Origin: Leifsonia shinshuensis
GTDB taxonomy: Bacteria > Actinomycetota > Actinomycetes > Actinomycetales > Microbacteriaceae
DNA length: 64,000 nt
NCBI RefSeq assembly: GCF_014217625.1
Contig: NZ_CP043641.1
Span: forward strand, 4,340,001-4,404,000
Reading direction: 5' to 3'
This document shows positions 1-7,786 of this stretch, piece by piece. The stretch's first letter is position 1. Each line of letters opens with the position of its first letter. A program made the position numbers and the translations under genes. The notes under the pieces are model-generated. The model worked only from the letters and a program-made list of their open reading frames with translations. It was not told where the DNA came from and searched no databases.

Positions 1-563
1 GCCAGGACGGCCTGCCGCTTCGCGGGCTGGAGGACGTGCCCGGCGAGGAGCGCCACGACGTCGCCGCCGATCCGGGCGTCCCACTGCGTGGTGCGGGCGA
101 GCCCGGGATGACGCAGCCCGACGAGGCCCGCGGCGATGCTCCCGGAGAGCCGCCCGAGGGTGCGGAGCTGCTCTCCGCTCAACCGCTCGACCTCGGTCAG
201 CGGCTCGCCGTCGAGGAAGCTCAGCACGCGCGTGTGGAGCGTGCGCCCGCGAACCTCCACGGCGACGACCTCCGCGCCGTCGCGCGCGGCGAGCACGGCC
301 GGGATGCGCACCCCGGCGCCTGCGAGGAGCGCGAGCGCGGCGTTCTGCGCGTGCAGCTCCTCGACCGAGAAGACCGGGTTGGCGATCTTGAGCACGTAAC
401 GGTGGGTGCCGGTGTCGACCAGGAAGTTGCGATCCTGGTTGCTGCCGAGCTCGACGATCCGCCCGGTGAGCCCGAAGGCGTGCTCGGCCACGGCCGCCGC
501 GTCGTCGGCTCCGACCTCCGGACGGGGCAGGGACGGCTGGGCCAGGAAGTCGGAATTGGGCAC
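1..563 (-). CDS. Phosphotransferase-family (APH/choline-kinase-like) protein, C-terminus outside window
   Basis: The reading frame runs off the left edge of the window. It begins at a GTG (561-563) preceded by a GAGGAG Shine-Dalgarno. The visible N-terminus reads MPNSDFLAQPSLPRPEVG, followed by a kinase-like N-lobe with ELGSNQDRNFLVDTGTHRY and VLKIANPVFS. This pattern is typical of aminoglycoside phosphotransferase / hydroxylysine-kinase-like proteins. In actinobacteria the same N-lobe also occurs at the front of long phosphotransferase-peptidase-aminotransferase class III fusions, and this may be one. Family membership rests on the N-lobe only; the catalytic loop lies outside the window and the substrate cannot be told. 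Confidence 0.7.
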   Translation of the reverse strand, partial: MPNSDFLAQPSLPRPEVGADDAAAVAEHAFGLTGRIVELGSNQDRNFLVDTGTHRYVLKIANPVFSVEELHAQNAALALLAGAGVRIPAVLAARDGAEVVAVEVRGRTLHTRVLSFLDGEPLTEVERLSGEQLRTLGRLSGSIAAGLVGLRHPGLARTTQWDARIGGDVVALLAGHVLQPAKRQAVL

Positions 564-664
564 GGCTGCTCCTCGGCTGCGGGGCGGGACGCGGCCAGTC
601 TATTGAAGCCCGCGCACGGGTCGCACCCAGCGAACGCACGGGAGCGGCAACGTAGCATCGACGC

Positions 665-1057
665 GTGAAATCCTGGAGGACAGCGGCCGTGGCGTTCGTG
701 ATCGACGCCGTGCTGATCCTCGTGTTCGTGCTCGTCGGGCGCCGCAGTCACGGCGAGGCGGCGAACGTCTCGGGAGTGCTCACCACCTACTGGCCGTTCT
801 TCATCGGCCTGCTCGCCGGCTGGCTGGTCACCTGGGCGTGGCGCCGCCCGCTCGCGCTGATCTGGCCGGGCGTCCCGGTCTGGCTCATGACGGTCGCGCT
901 CGGGATGCTCATCCGCACCTCCGCCGGACAGGGCGTGGAACCGGCGTTCATCGCGGTCGCGTTCGTCGTGCTCGGCGTGTTCCTGGTCGGGTGGCGGATC
1001 GTGGCGATTCCGTTCGCGCGGCGGCGGGCGCTGCGGCGGGCTGTCGAGCGGGCGTAG
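665..1057 (+). CDS. DUF3054 family membrane protein
   Basis: A 130-residue protein starting at GTG 665, with about four hydrophobic segments (roughly residues 8-24, 41-58, 66-84, 92-112) and a basic C-terminal tail. The motif WPFFIGLLAGWLVTWAWRRP fits the DUF3054 family of actinobacterial inner-membrane proteins of unknown function. It is divergent from the kinase-like gene on its left and convergent with the DUF445 gene on its right. No function is known. Confidence 0.8.
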   Translation: MKSWRTAAVAFVIDAVLILVFVLVGRRSHGEAANVSGVLTTYWPFFIGLLAGWLVTWAWRRPLALIWPGVPVWLMTVALGMLIRTSAGQGVEPAFIAVAFVVLGVFLVGWRIVAIPFARRRALRRAVERA

Positions 1058-1081
1058 CCCCGCCTCCCGGAACGCCGCCGC

Positions 1082-2440
1082 TCAGAACGCCGCCGCCACC
1101 CCCGTCGCCACCGCATAGATCGCCAGCCCCGCCAGCGCCCCCACCACCGTCCCGTTGATCCGGATGAACTGCAGGTCGCGGCCGACCTGCACCTCGATCT
1201 TGTCGGTGGTCTCGGCCGGGTCCCAGCCGCGCACCGTCTCCGTGATGACGCTCGCGATGTCGTGGCGGTACGTCGAGACCAGGTGGCCGGCCGCGCCGGA
1301 GATGCGCTGGTTCAGCGACGCGCGCAGCTCCGGGTCGGCGACGACGCGGGCGGCCGCGTCGGCGAGGGCCGCCGAGATGCGATTGCGGAGTTCGCTGTCC
1401 GGGTCGCTGAGAGCGTCCACAGCCGCCGACCGCGCGGCCGCCCAGGCCTGGGCCGCCAGCTCGCGGATGCGCGGGTCGTCGAACGCGCGGGCCTTGGCGG
1501 CCTCCAGCCCGGCGATCGTGTCCGGGTCGTGCTGCAGGCGGTCGCTGAGCTCGGCGAGGTAGCCGTCGATCGCGCGGCGGGCGCGGTGCGTGGGGTCGCG
1601 GCGCACGTCGGCGACGAAGCGGCGCAGCTCCTGGTACACCCGCTCGTCCACCAGCCGGTCCACGAACGACGGCAGCCACGACGGCAGCCGGCCGGAGACG
1701 AGGTTGCTCAGCGCGTCGGGGTGGATCACCAGCCAGTCGTCGAACCGGTCGAGCAGCAGGTCAACGGCGGCGTGGTGGCCTCCGGAGCTGAGGATGCGCT
1801 CACCGAGGCGGCCGATCGGCGGCGCCCACTCCGGCTCGATCACGTGGGTGCGGACCACCGCCTCCACGGCCTCCCGCATCCGGTCGTCGTCCAGCAGGCC
1901 GAAGAAGCCGACCACCGCGCCGGAGGCCTCGTCCACCACCCGGCGGGCGTTGCCCGGCTCGGTCAGCCAGCGCGCGGCGGCGCCGGACACGTCGTAGGCG
2001 GCCAGCCGCGTCGCGACCACGTCGTCGGACAGGAACTCCGTCTCCACGAACTCGCCCAGAGTCTCGCCGATCTCGTCCTTGCGGGTCGGGATGATCGCGG
2101 TGTGCGGAATCCGCAAACCGAGTGGATGCTTGAACAGCGCCGTCACGGCGAACCAGTCCGCGAGCGCGCCGACCATCGCGCCCTCCGCGGCGGCGCGCAC
2201 GAAGCCGAGCCACGGGTAGCGGTCCTGCAGCGCGAACGAGACGGCGAAGATCACGGCCGCGACCGCGAGCAGACTGGTCGCCAGCACCTTCATGCTGCGG
2301 AGGGCCCGGCGGCGCTCGGCGTCGCGGCGCTCGGCCTCGGCGCGCTCCCGTTCGAGGCGCTCCCGCTCGGTGCGCCGCCGGCCGGCGCTCTGCCGGTCGT
2401 CGCTGTCGGGGTCGCCCGTGCGGGCCGTCGGCGTCGTCAC
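1082..2440 (-). CDS. DUF445 domain-containing membrane protein
   Basis: A 452-residue protein. The GTG start at 2440 overlaps the TGA of the upstream M24 peptidase (GTGA), so translation is probably coupled. A charged Arg/Glu-rich N-terminus (about residues 15-47) is followed by one membrane segment (about 50-66), then YPWLGFVRAAAEGAMVGALADWF, which is split here only by naming: the GALADWFAVTALFKHPLG core is the DUF445 signature. A second hydrophobic helix lies at the C-terminus. The long middle part is helical. It is a YheB-like inner-membrane protein of unknown role and the last gene of a three-gene minus-strand run. Confidence 0.85.
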   Translation of the reverse strand: MTTPTARTGDPDSDDRQSAGRRRTERERLERERAEAERRDAERRRALRSMKVLATSLLAVAAVIFAVSFALQDRYPWLGFVRAAAEGAMVGALADWFAVTALFKHPLGLRIPHTAIIPTRKDEIGETLGEFVETEFLSDDVVATRLAAYDVSGAAARWLTEPGNARRVVDEASGAVVGFFGLLDDDRMREAVEAVVRTHVIEPEWAPPIGRLGERILSSGGHHAAVDLLLDRFDDWLVIHPDALSNLVSGRLPSWLPSFVDRLVDERVYQELRRFVADVRRDPTHRARRAIDGYLAELSDRLQHDPDTIAGLEAAKARAFDDPRIRELAAQAWAAARSAAVDALSDPDSELRNRISAALADAAARVVADPELRASLNQRISGAAGHLVSTYRHDIASVITETVRGWDPAETTDKIEVQVGRDLQFIRINGTVVGALAGLAIYAVATGVAAAF

Positions 2441-3555
2441 CGGACGATGTGGAGCTCGCGGCTCGTGTTGTTGAGTCGGTGCGCGCCGTCGTCGTCGGCG
2501 ACCACGATGTCCTCGATGCGGACGCCGAACCGGCCGGGGAGGTAGATCCCCGGCTCGATGGAGAAGCACATCCCCGCCACGATCGGCTGGGTCTCGCCCT
2601 CGACCAGGTACGGCGGTTCGTGCGTTGTCGTGCCGATGCCGTGGCCGACGCGATGCACGAAGTACTCGCCGTAGCCGGCGTCCCGGATCACCGCGCGGGC
2701 GACGCGGTCGATCTCCTGCAGCGGCACCCCGACGGCGACCGCCTCGAACGCGGCCTGCTGGGCGCGCTTGACGACCTCGAAGACCTCGTGCTCCTCGTCG
2801 GTGGGCTCGCCGACGTGGACGGTGCGCGTGGTGTCCGAGCCATAGCCGTCCATCAGGCCGCCGAAGTCGAGCACGACCATGTCGCCCTGCTGGATGACGC
2901 GGTCGCCGGCCTCGTGGTGCGGGTTCGCCCCGTTCGGGCCGGAGCCGACGATCGTGAAGTCCACCTGCGAGTGGCCGTGCTGGCGCAGCAGCCGGTCGAG
3001 GTCGGCGGCCACCTCGTTCTCGCGGCGCCCGGCGAACGCGACGCTCAGGATGTCCTCGAAGGTGGCGTCGGCCGCAGCGCCCGCGGCGGCGAGCCGGTCG
3101 ATCTCGTCGGGGCCTTTCACCGCGCGCAGCATCGGCAGCGCGGCCGAGAACGCCGCGAACCGCACGTCCGGCAGTTCGTGCTGCAGCGCCAGCAGGTGCA
3201 GTGCCCACGCCGAGTCGGAGACGGCGTAGCGGCCTCCCGACCAGAGCTGGTCGACCAGGGGCGCATGCTCGTCCTCGCCGTCGGCCCAGGTGACGAGCCG
3301 GATCGCGCCGGCGGCACGGCTGGCGGCGGCGCTGTCGTGCTCCAGCACCGGGACGATCATCGTCGGCTCGCCGTCGGTCGGGATCACCAGCATGGTCAGC
3401 CGCTCGGTCGCCGGCGGCAGGTAGTCGGCGAAGTAGGCGAGGTCGGGGCCGGGGGCGACCAGTAGGGCGTCCAGCCCGGCCTCCTTCGCCCGCGCGGCTC
3501 CGCGGGCGAGCCGGTCGGCGAAGTGCTGCCCAGTGAGCTGCTGCATGACGGTCAC
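2437..3555 (-). CDS. M24 family metallopeptidase (Xaa-Pro dipeptidase/aminopeptidase-like)
   Basis: About 372 residues with a creatinase-type N-terminal domain and a C-terminal pita-bread domain. The five metal ligands are visible: two Asp in VLDFGGLMDGYGSDTTRTV, His in RVGHGIGTTTHE, Glu in CFSIEPGIYLPG and Glu in GVRIEDIVV. It should hydrolyse X-Pro bonds in the cytoplasm. The GTG at 3555 overlaps the TGA of the ACAD-like gene, and an ATG nine bases further in (3546) is an alternative start. Its 3' end overlaps the DUF445 start by 4 nt, so 3552-2440 behaves as one operon. The exact peptide substrate is not inferable. Confidence 0.9.
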   Translation of the reverse strand: MTVMQQLTGQHFADRLARGAARAKEAGLDALLVAPGPDLAYFADYLPPATERLTMLVIPTDGEPTMIVPVLEHDSAAASRAAGAIRLVTWADGEDEHAPLVDQLWSGGRYAVSDSAWALHLLALQHELPDVRFAAFSAALPMLRAVKGPDEIDRLAAAGAAADATFEDILSVAFAGRRENEVAADLDRLLRQHGHSQVDFTIVGSGPNGANPHHEAGDRVIQQGDMVVLDFGGLMDGYGSDTTRTVHVGEPTDEEHEVFEVVKRAQQAAFEAVAVGVPLQEIDRVARAVIRDAGYGEYFVHRVGHGIGTTTHEPPYLVEGETQPIVAGMCFSIEPGIYLPGRFGVRIEDIVVADDDGAHRLNNTSRELHIVR

Positions 3556-4712
3556 TCCTCGATCGGGCCGAGCCAGGCGTTCGCGACGGTGCTGTGCGCG
3601 GACTCAGCGTCGGACGGGTGGAAGATGCCGGCGAGGACGTCGCGGTACAGTCTCCCGAGCTCGCTGCCGGCGAAGAAGGTGGAGCCTCCCGACACCCGGA
3701 TCGCCTGGTCGACGACCCGGCGGGCGGTCTCGGTGGCGCGGATCTTCATCCCGACCAGCTTCGGGAACCACTGCGCGCCGTGGTCGGCGAGCGTGTCCAC
3801 GTCGCGGGTGATCGCGTCGAGCTGGGGGAGGAGGGCGTCCTGGTCGATCGCGGCGGAGGCGACGCGCCAGCGGATGTCCGGGTCGTTCGCGTAGCTGCGG
3901 CCGTCGTTCTTGAGGCTCTTGCGCCGATGCGCGGAGGCCACGGCGAGCTCCAGCGCTCGGGCGCCGATGCCGGTGTAGACGGCGGCGAGCAGCAGTTCGA
4001 AGTTCGCGAAGATGGCGAAGACGAGCGGGTCGGGGTTGGGGCCGGGGTCGAGACGGCGCACGATGCGGTCCGCGGGGGCGAGCGCGCCGTCGAGCACCGT
4101 GGTGCTGCTCTGCGTGGCGCGCATCCCGATGGTGTCCCAGTCCTCGCGGATCTCGAAGCCGCCGCCGGTGCGCTCCACGAAGCCGTAGACGATCTTCGGG
4201 GCGTCGGCGGAGGTCGTGTCGAGCCCCATCGTGCCGAGCCGGGTCCAGGCGGGGGAGAGGGAGGTGAAGATCTTGGTGCCGAAGTAGCGGTAGGAGCCGT
4301 CCGCCTCCGGCCGGGCGTCCGTGGTCGAGCCGAACAGCACGAGATCGTTGCCGGCCTCGCTCAGCCCGAACGCGAAGACCTCGCCGGCGCCGGCCTCCCG
4401 GAGCAGGAACTCCAGCGAGTCGTCGCCGCGGTCGCGGAGCGTCTTGGCGACGCCGGTCCAGACCAGGTGCATGTTCACCGCGAGGGCCGTGGCGGGCGCG
4501 GCGCCGGCGAGCCGGACCTGGAGGCGCGCGGTCTGCTCCAGCGACAGCCCGAGCCCGCCGAACTCGGTGGGCACCAGCGCCTTCAGATAGCCGGCGTCGG
4601 CCAGCTCGGCGAAGTCCTCGGTGAAGAACCGGTTCTCCGCGTCGTACTCGGCGGCCCGGGAGCGGAATCGCTCCCGTCGCTCCTCGCTCAAAAGCTCGCT
4701 CTCGACGCTCAC
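3552..4712 (-). CDS. Acyl-CoA dehydrogenase-fold flavoprotein
   Basis: About 386 residues from GTG 4712. Features include FGLSEAGNDLVLFGS in the middle beta domain, a helical C-terminal domain with TARRVVDQAIRVSGGSTFF, and GRLYRDVLAGIFHPSDAES near the end. The usual acyl-CoA dehydrogenase catalytic-base loop is not evident. The C-terminal RD...H arrangement resembles group-D flavin monooxygenases (DszC/HsaA type) and SfnB-like proteins as much as true dehydrogenases. It heads the minus-strand operon with the M24 peptidase and DUF445 genes. Longer in-frame N-termini are possible, but the conserved part begins near SVESELLSEERRERF. Confidence 0.75.
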   Translation of the reverse strand: MSVESELLSEERRERFRSRAAEYDAENRFFTEDFAELADAGYLKALVPTEFGGLGLSLEQTARLQVRLAGAAPATALAVNMHLVWTGVAKTLRDRGDDSLEFLLREAGAGEVFAFGLSEAGNDLVLFGSTTDARPEADGSYRYFGTKIFTSLSPAWTRLGTMGLDTTSADAPKIVYGFVERTGGGFEIREDWDTIGMRATQSSTTVLDGALAPADRIVRRLDPGPNPDPLVFAIFANFELLLAAVYTGIGARALELAVASAHRRKSLKNDGRSYANDPDIRWRVASAAIDQDALLPQLDAITRDVDTLADHGAQWFPKLVGMKIRATETARRVVDQAIRVSGGSTFFAGSELGRLYRDVLAGIFHPSDAESAHSTVANAWLGPIEE

Positions 4713-4738
4713 CTTCCCCACCCTAGGTCTCCCAACGC

Positions 4739-4795
4739 CGAGGGGCACGTAAACGCCCCTAAAACGCAGTTTTACGGGCGTTTACGTGCCCCTCG
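4739..4795. repeat. Long inverted repeat, family A copy 1
   Basis: Two 27-base arms (4739-4765 and 4769-4795) pair with one mismatch around a 3-base loop; each arm has the core GGGGCACGTAAACGCCC. It lies between the 3' end of the SDR gene and the 5' end of the ACAD-like operon on the same strand, so it could end SDR transcription. A near-identical left arm (26 of 27 bases) recurs at 35995-36021, so this is a dispersed element and not a one-off hairpin. Confidence 0.85.
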
Positions 4796-4801
4796 AGCCG
4801 A

Positions 4802-5557
4802 TCAGGAGGCGGTGTAGCCGCCGTCAACGAGGTGGTAGCTGCCGGTGATGAACGACGCGGCGTCGGAGGCGAGGAAGGCGACGAGCGCAGCGACCTCCTC
4901 CGGCTCGCCGAGCCGGCCGAGCGCGTGCTTGCCCTCCAGGAACTGCAGCGCCTCCTGGCTCAGGTTGGCCTCCACCAGCGGCGTCTTGATGAAGCCGGGG
5001 CCGACGGCGACGACGCGCACCTTCTTGTCGGCGTACTCCAGCGCCGCGTTCTGGGTGAGGCCGAGGAGGCCGTGCTTGGCGGTGACGTAGGCGGACGAGT
5101 TGGCGAAGCCCACGCTGCCGAGGATGGACGCCATGTTGACGATCGCGCCGCCGCCGTTCTCGGCCATCGCGGTGAGCTGCGGCTGCATCGAGTAGAGCAC
5201 CGCGTTGAGGTTGACCTCGATGACCTTGCGCCAGCTCTCCAGCGAGTAGTCGGCGACCGGCGCGGCCTCGCCGCCGATCCCGGCGTTGTTCACCGCGATC
5301 TTCAGGGGCGCGAGGGCGTTGGCGGCCTCGACGCTCGCGACGGCGAACGCGGGGTCGGTCACGTCGCCGGCGAGTGCTGCTGCGGTTCCGCCCGCTGCCT
5401 CGATCTCGGCGACGAGGGCCTTCGCGTGCTCCTCGTTCAGGTCGGTGACCAGGACGGCCGCTCCGCTGGCCGCGAGGGTCAGCGCCACCGCGCGTCCGAT
5501 GCCCGAGCCACCGCCGGTGACGATCGCGGACCGGCCGGCGACATCGTACTGTGCCAT
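4802..5557 (-). CDS. SDR family oxidoreductase
   Basis: A 251-residue classical short-chain dehydrogenase/reductase. The nucleotide-binding motif TGGGSGIG is at 14-21, NNAG at 90-93, and the catalytic Ser144-Tyr157-Lys161 triad sits in NMASILGSVG and SAYVTAKHG. The C-terminal GSYHLVDGGYTAS is typical. ATG 5557 has an AGGAGAA ribosome site. Substrate is unknown. The gene is divergent from a tetR gene across a 60-bp gap holding a perfect palindrome, which indicates that the TetR protein controls it. Confidence 0.9.
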   Translation of the reverse strand: MAQYDVAGRSAIVTGGGSGIGRAVALTLAASGAAVLVTDLNEEHAKALVAEIEAAGGTAAALAGDVTDPAFAVASVEAANALAPLKIAVNNAGIGGEAAPVADYSLESWRKVIEVNLNAVLYSMQPQLTAMAENGGGAIVNMASILGSVGFANSSAYVTAKHGLLGLTQNAALEYADKKVRVVAVGPGFIKTPLVEANLSQEALQFLEGKHALGRLGEPEEVAALVAFLASDAASFITGSYHLVDGGYTAS

Positions 5558-5573
5558 GAAAAGTTCTCCTTCC

Positions 5574-5599
5574 AGTTATCCGACACCTGTCGGATAACT
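5574..5599. promoter_or_regulatory. TetR operator palindrome
   Basis: AGTTATCCGACA, two central bases, then TGTCGGATAACT: perfect 12-base arms. It lies between the divergent SDR (start 5557) and tetR (start 5618) starts and so can control both. TACGAT at 5606-5611 is a possible -10 for tetR. Confidence 0.85.
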
Positions 5600-5617
5600 C
5601 CATTGTACGATCGGAAG

Positions 5618-6280
5618 GTGAACACGGGGAGGCCGAACGGCCCACGGCGGGATGCGCCGGGAGCGAACACGGCGCCGAATGCGGCGCCGGCGCCCGCACG
5701 GCCGCACCTCGACGCCCGCCAGGAGAAGACCCTGGCCCGGCTCAGCGCCGCCGTCCTCGGGCTCGCGGCCGAGCGGCCGATCGCCGACGTGACGGTCTCC
5801 GGGCTGGCCGCCGCCGCCGGCGTGCACCGGTCGACCGTGTACGAGTACGCCGGGTCGCCCGTCGCCCTCCTGCAGCGCGTACTGCGCGCCGAGCTCGACG
5901 AGCTGCGTGCCGCCTACCTCGTGGATGTCGCCCCCGACGACGCCGCAGCGGCGATCGGCGGCGTCACCCGCGCGGTCCTCCAGCACGTGGACGACCACGA
6001 CGCCGTCTACCGGCGCGGCCTCGGCGCCGAGGGCTCAGAGGCCGGGCTGCACGCCATGCTGAGCGAGCACTTCCAGGCCTCCATCGAGCTGCTGCTCGAT
6101 CAGCACAGCGTCAGCGTCCCCGCGGCCGACGAGCTGGACCGGCGCGCGATCGAGCGCTACCTGGCCGATGGCATCATCGGCGCGATCGAGGTCTGGCTCG
6201 CCCGGCCGCGCCCGCGGGACGTGGAGGCGCTGCTCGCGCTGCTCGAACGGCTCACGCCGCCCTGGTGGCCCACCCGATGA
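5618..6280 (+). CDS. TetR/AcrR family transcriptional regulator
   Basis: A 220-residue regulator from GTG 5618. After a roughly 30-residue Ala/Pro-rich leader comes a TetR helix-turn-helix (ADVTVSGLAAAAGVHRSTVYEYAG, about residues 48-71), then an all-helical ligand domain. The 26-bp palindrome immediately upstream is its likely operator, so it probably represses itself and the divergent SDR. Its stop overlaps the start of the hydrolase gene (ATGA), so the two are co-translated. The inducing ligand is unknown. Confidence 0.85.
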   Translation: MNTGRPNGPRRDAPGANTAPNAAPAPARPHLDARQEKTLARLSAAVLGLAAERPIADVTVSGLAAAAGVHRSTVYEYAGSPVALLQRVLRAELDELRAAYLVDVAPDDAAAAIGGVTRAVLQHVDDHDAVYRRGLGAEGSEAGLHAMLSEHFQASIELLLDQHSVSVPAADELDRRAIERYLADGIIGAIEVWLARPRPRDVEALLALLERLTPPWWPTR

Positions 6281-7098
6281 GCGGCGGTCTCCTCGACCGG
6301 CTGCGCCGTGCGCTCGGGCTCCGCCGCGCCCCACTGCTGCACATCGCCTCCGACGTGGGGGAGGGCCCGGTCGTCGTGCTGGTGCACGGCATCGCGTCGT
6401 CGTCGGTGACGTTCCAGAACCTGGTGCCGATGCTCGAGCCGCGGCACCGCGCCATCTCGATCGACATCCTCGGCTTCGGCCGTTCGCCCGCCCCGGCCGA
6501 CGCGCAGTACACGATCGAGGAGCACGTGGCCGCGCTCGACCGCACGCTGCGCTCGCTGAAGCTGCGCGAGCCGTTCGTGCTCGTCGGCCACTCGCTCGGC
6601 AGCCTCATCGTGACGCGCTACGCCGCCGAGCATCCCGGAGCGCTCAGCCGGCTCGTACTGGTCGGGCCTCCGGTCTACGGCACGCCCTCCGAGATCGGCG
6701 ACCGCCGGGTGCGCACGCGGGTCAGCGCGTATCTGCGTGCCTACGAGTTCCTGCGCAACAACAAGGAGTTCACGCTCCGCAATGCGAACATCCTGGGCAA
6801 GATGCTGCCGATCAAGAACGTCTTCGAGATCACCGAGAAGAGCTGGCGGCCGTTCGTGCTGTCCCTGGAGAACTGCGTCGAACGGCAGACGGTGATCGGA
6901 GACCTCGCTCGGGTGCACGTCCCGGTGGAGGTCGTCTACGGCACGATGGACGCCTTCATCGCGCCGGGAAGCCTCGCCGTGATCGAGACCATGCGGCACG
7001 TGACCATGCACCGGGTGGAGGCCAACGACCACCTCATCCGGCGGCGGCTCGCGCGCGTGGTCGCGGCGGCGTGCGACGCGGGAGCCGGCGCTCAGTAG
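6277..7098 (+). CDS. Alpha/beta hydrolase
   Basis: About 273 residues from ATG 6277, which overlaps the tetR stop by 4 nt; a GTG at 6265 is an alternative. The oxyanion motif VVLVHGIASSS (33-43) and the nucleophile elbow GHSLGS (Ser106) are clear. An Asp in YGTMDAFIAP and a His in EANDHLIRR complete a plausible triad. It probably works with the SDR and TetR as a small detoxification or catabolic module. The substrate is not inferable. It converges with, and overlaps by 7 nt, the next tetR gene. Confidence 0.85.
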   Translation: MSGGLLDRLRRALGLRRAPLLHIASDVGEGPVVVLVHGIASSSVTFQNLVPMLEPRHRAISIDILGFGRSPAPADAQYTIEEHVAALDRTLRSLKLREPFVLVGHSLGSLIVTRYAAEHPGALSRLVLVGPPVYGTPSEIGDRRVRTRVSAYLRAYEFLRNNKEFTLRNANILGKMLPIKNVFEITEKSWRPFVLSLENCVERQTVIGDLARVHVPVEVVYGTMDAFIAPGSLAVIETMRHVTMHRVEANDHLIRRRLARVVAAACDAGAGAQ

Positions 7099-7682
7099 GG
7101 GAGCGAGACCGACTCCACGACCTCCAGGTACTCCTCGCCGTCGAAGCCGTCGAACAGGACGGTCTGCGTGACGTAGCCCTGCACCAGCCCCATGTACACC
7201 GGAGCCTGCCGCTCGGCCAGCGCCTGCGCCTCCTCGATCGGCAGCGTCTGGGCGTGCCAGTCGGTCAGGTAGCCGATGAACATGGCCCGGATCCGGCCGC
7301 CGATGTCGGACGACATCTGCTTGAGCCGCGGGTTGATCGGCACCTGTCCCCAGACCTGCACGAGCAGCTGGATGTCCACGATGTGCGTCATCAGGCCGGT
7401 GACCAGCAGCCGGACGATCTCGCCGGGCGTGGGGAGGGGCTGCTGCGCGCGCGCCTCGGCGACCTCCAGGAAGCGCGCGTCGAGGATCTCCGACGCGGTC
7501 AGCTCCATCAGCTCGTCCTTGCTGGTGAAGTGCCCGTAGATCGCGCCGGCCGAGAGCCCGGACTCGGCGATGATGTCGGCCATCGAGGTGGCGGCGAAGC
7601 CGTTGCGGGCGAAGCAGCGGAGGGCGGCCTGGGCGATCTCGTGGCGGCGCGCGCTGCGGTACTCCTCGCTGACCTTCGGCAT
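7092..7682 (-). CDS. TetR/AcrR family transcriptional regulator
   Basis: A 196-residue regulator; ATG 7682 follows a GAGGAGG ribosome site. The N-terminal helix-turn-helix is typical (ATSMADIIAESGLSAGAIYG, then HFTSKDELMEL), and the ligand domain follows. The divergent membrane-protein gene starts at 7787. The gap holds two GAACG-type palindromes on either side of a TTGACA/GATTAT promoter, the usual arrangement for a repressor of an efflux or membrane gene. Confidence 0.9.
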   Translation of the reverse strand: MPKVSEEYRSARRHEIAQAALRCFARNGFAATSMADIIAESGLSAGAIYGHFTSKDELMELTASEILDARFLEVAEARAQQPLPTPGEIVRLLVTGLMTHIVDIQLLVQVWGQVPINPRLKQMSSDIGGRIRAMFIGYLTDWHAQTLPIEEAQALAERQAPVYMGLVQGYVTQTVLFDGFDGEEYLEVVESVSLPY

Positions 7683-7705
7683 CCGGACCTCCTCGCAGCG
7701 GAAAA

Positions 7706-7721
7706 AAGAACGTTCGTTCTT
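7706..7721. promoter_or_regulatory. TetR operator 1
   Basis: AAGAACGTTCGTTCTT has perfect AAGAACG/CGTTCTT arms around TT. It overlaps the -35 hexamer of the rightward promoter and lies 24 bp before the tetR start. Confidence 0.75.
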
Positions 7722-7748
7722 GACAATAGCGCTCGATCTGTCGATTAT
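7720..7748 (+). promoter_or_regulatory. Sigma70-type promoter for the membrane-protein gene
   Basis: TTGACA (7720-7725) and GATTAT (7743-7748) are 17 bp apart, a near-consensus SigA promoter pointing toward the gene at 7787. Palindromes overlap or follow both hexamers. Confidence 0.7.
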
Positions 7749-7749
7749 A

Positions 7750-7769
7750 AAGAACGAGCATTCGTTTTT
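7750..7769. promoter_or_regulatory. TetR operator 2 (imperfect)
   Basis: AAGAACGAGCATTCGTTTTT shares the AACGA/TCGTT half-sites of operator 1 and lies just downstream of the -10 hexamer, near the expected transcription start. Confidence 0.6.
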
Positions 7770-7786
7770 ATTGAGTGGAGTCCGCC

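Noticed and set aside
4832..6280. Long plus-strand frame covering the SDR gene and continuing into tetR
   Set aside because: Only the part from GTG 5618 has TetR-family sequence. The upstream part is the antisense shadow of the SDR gene and crosses the operator.
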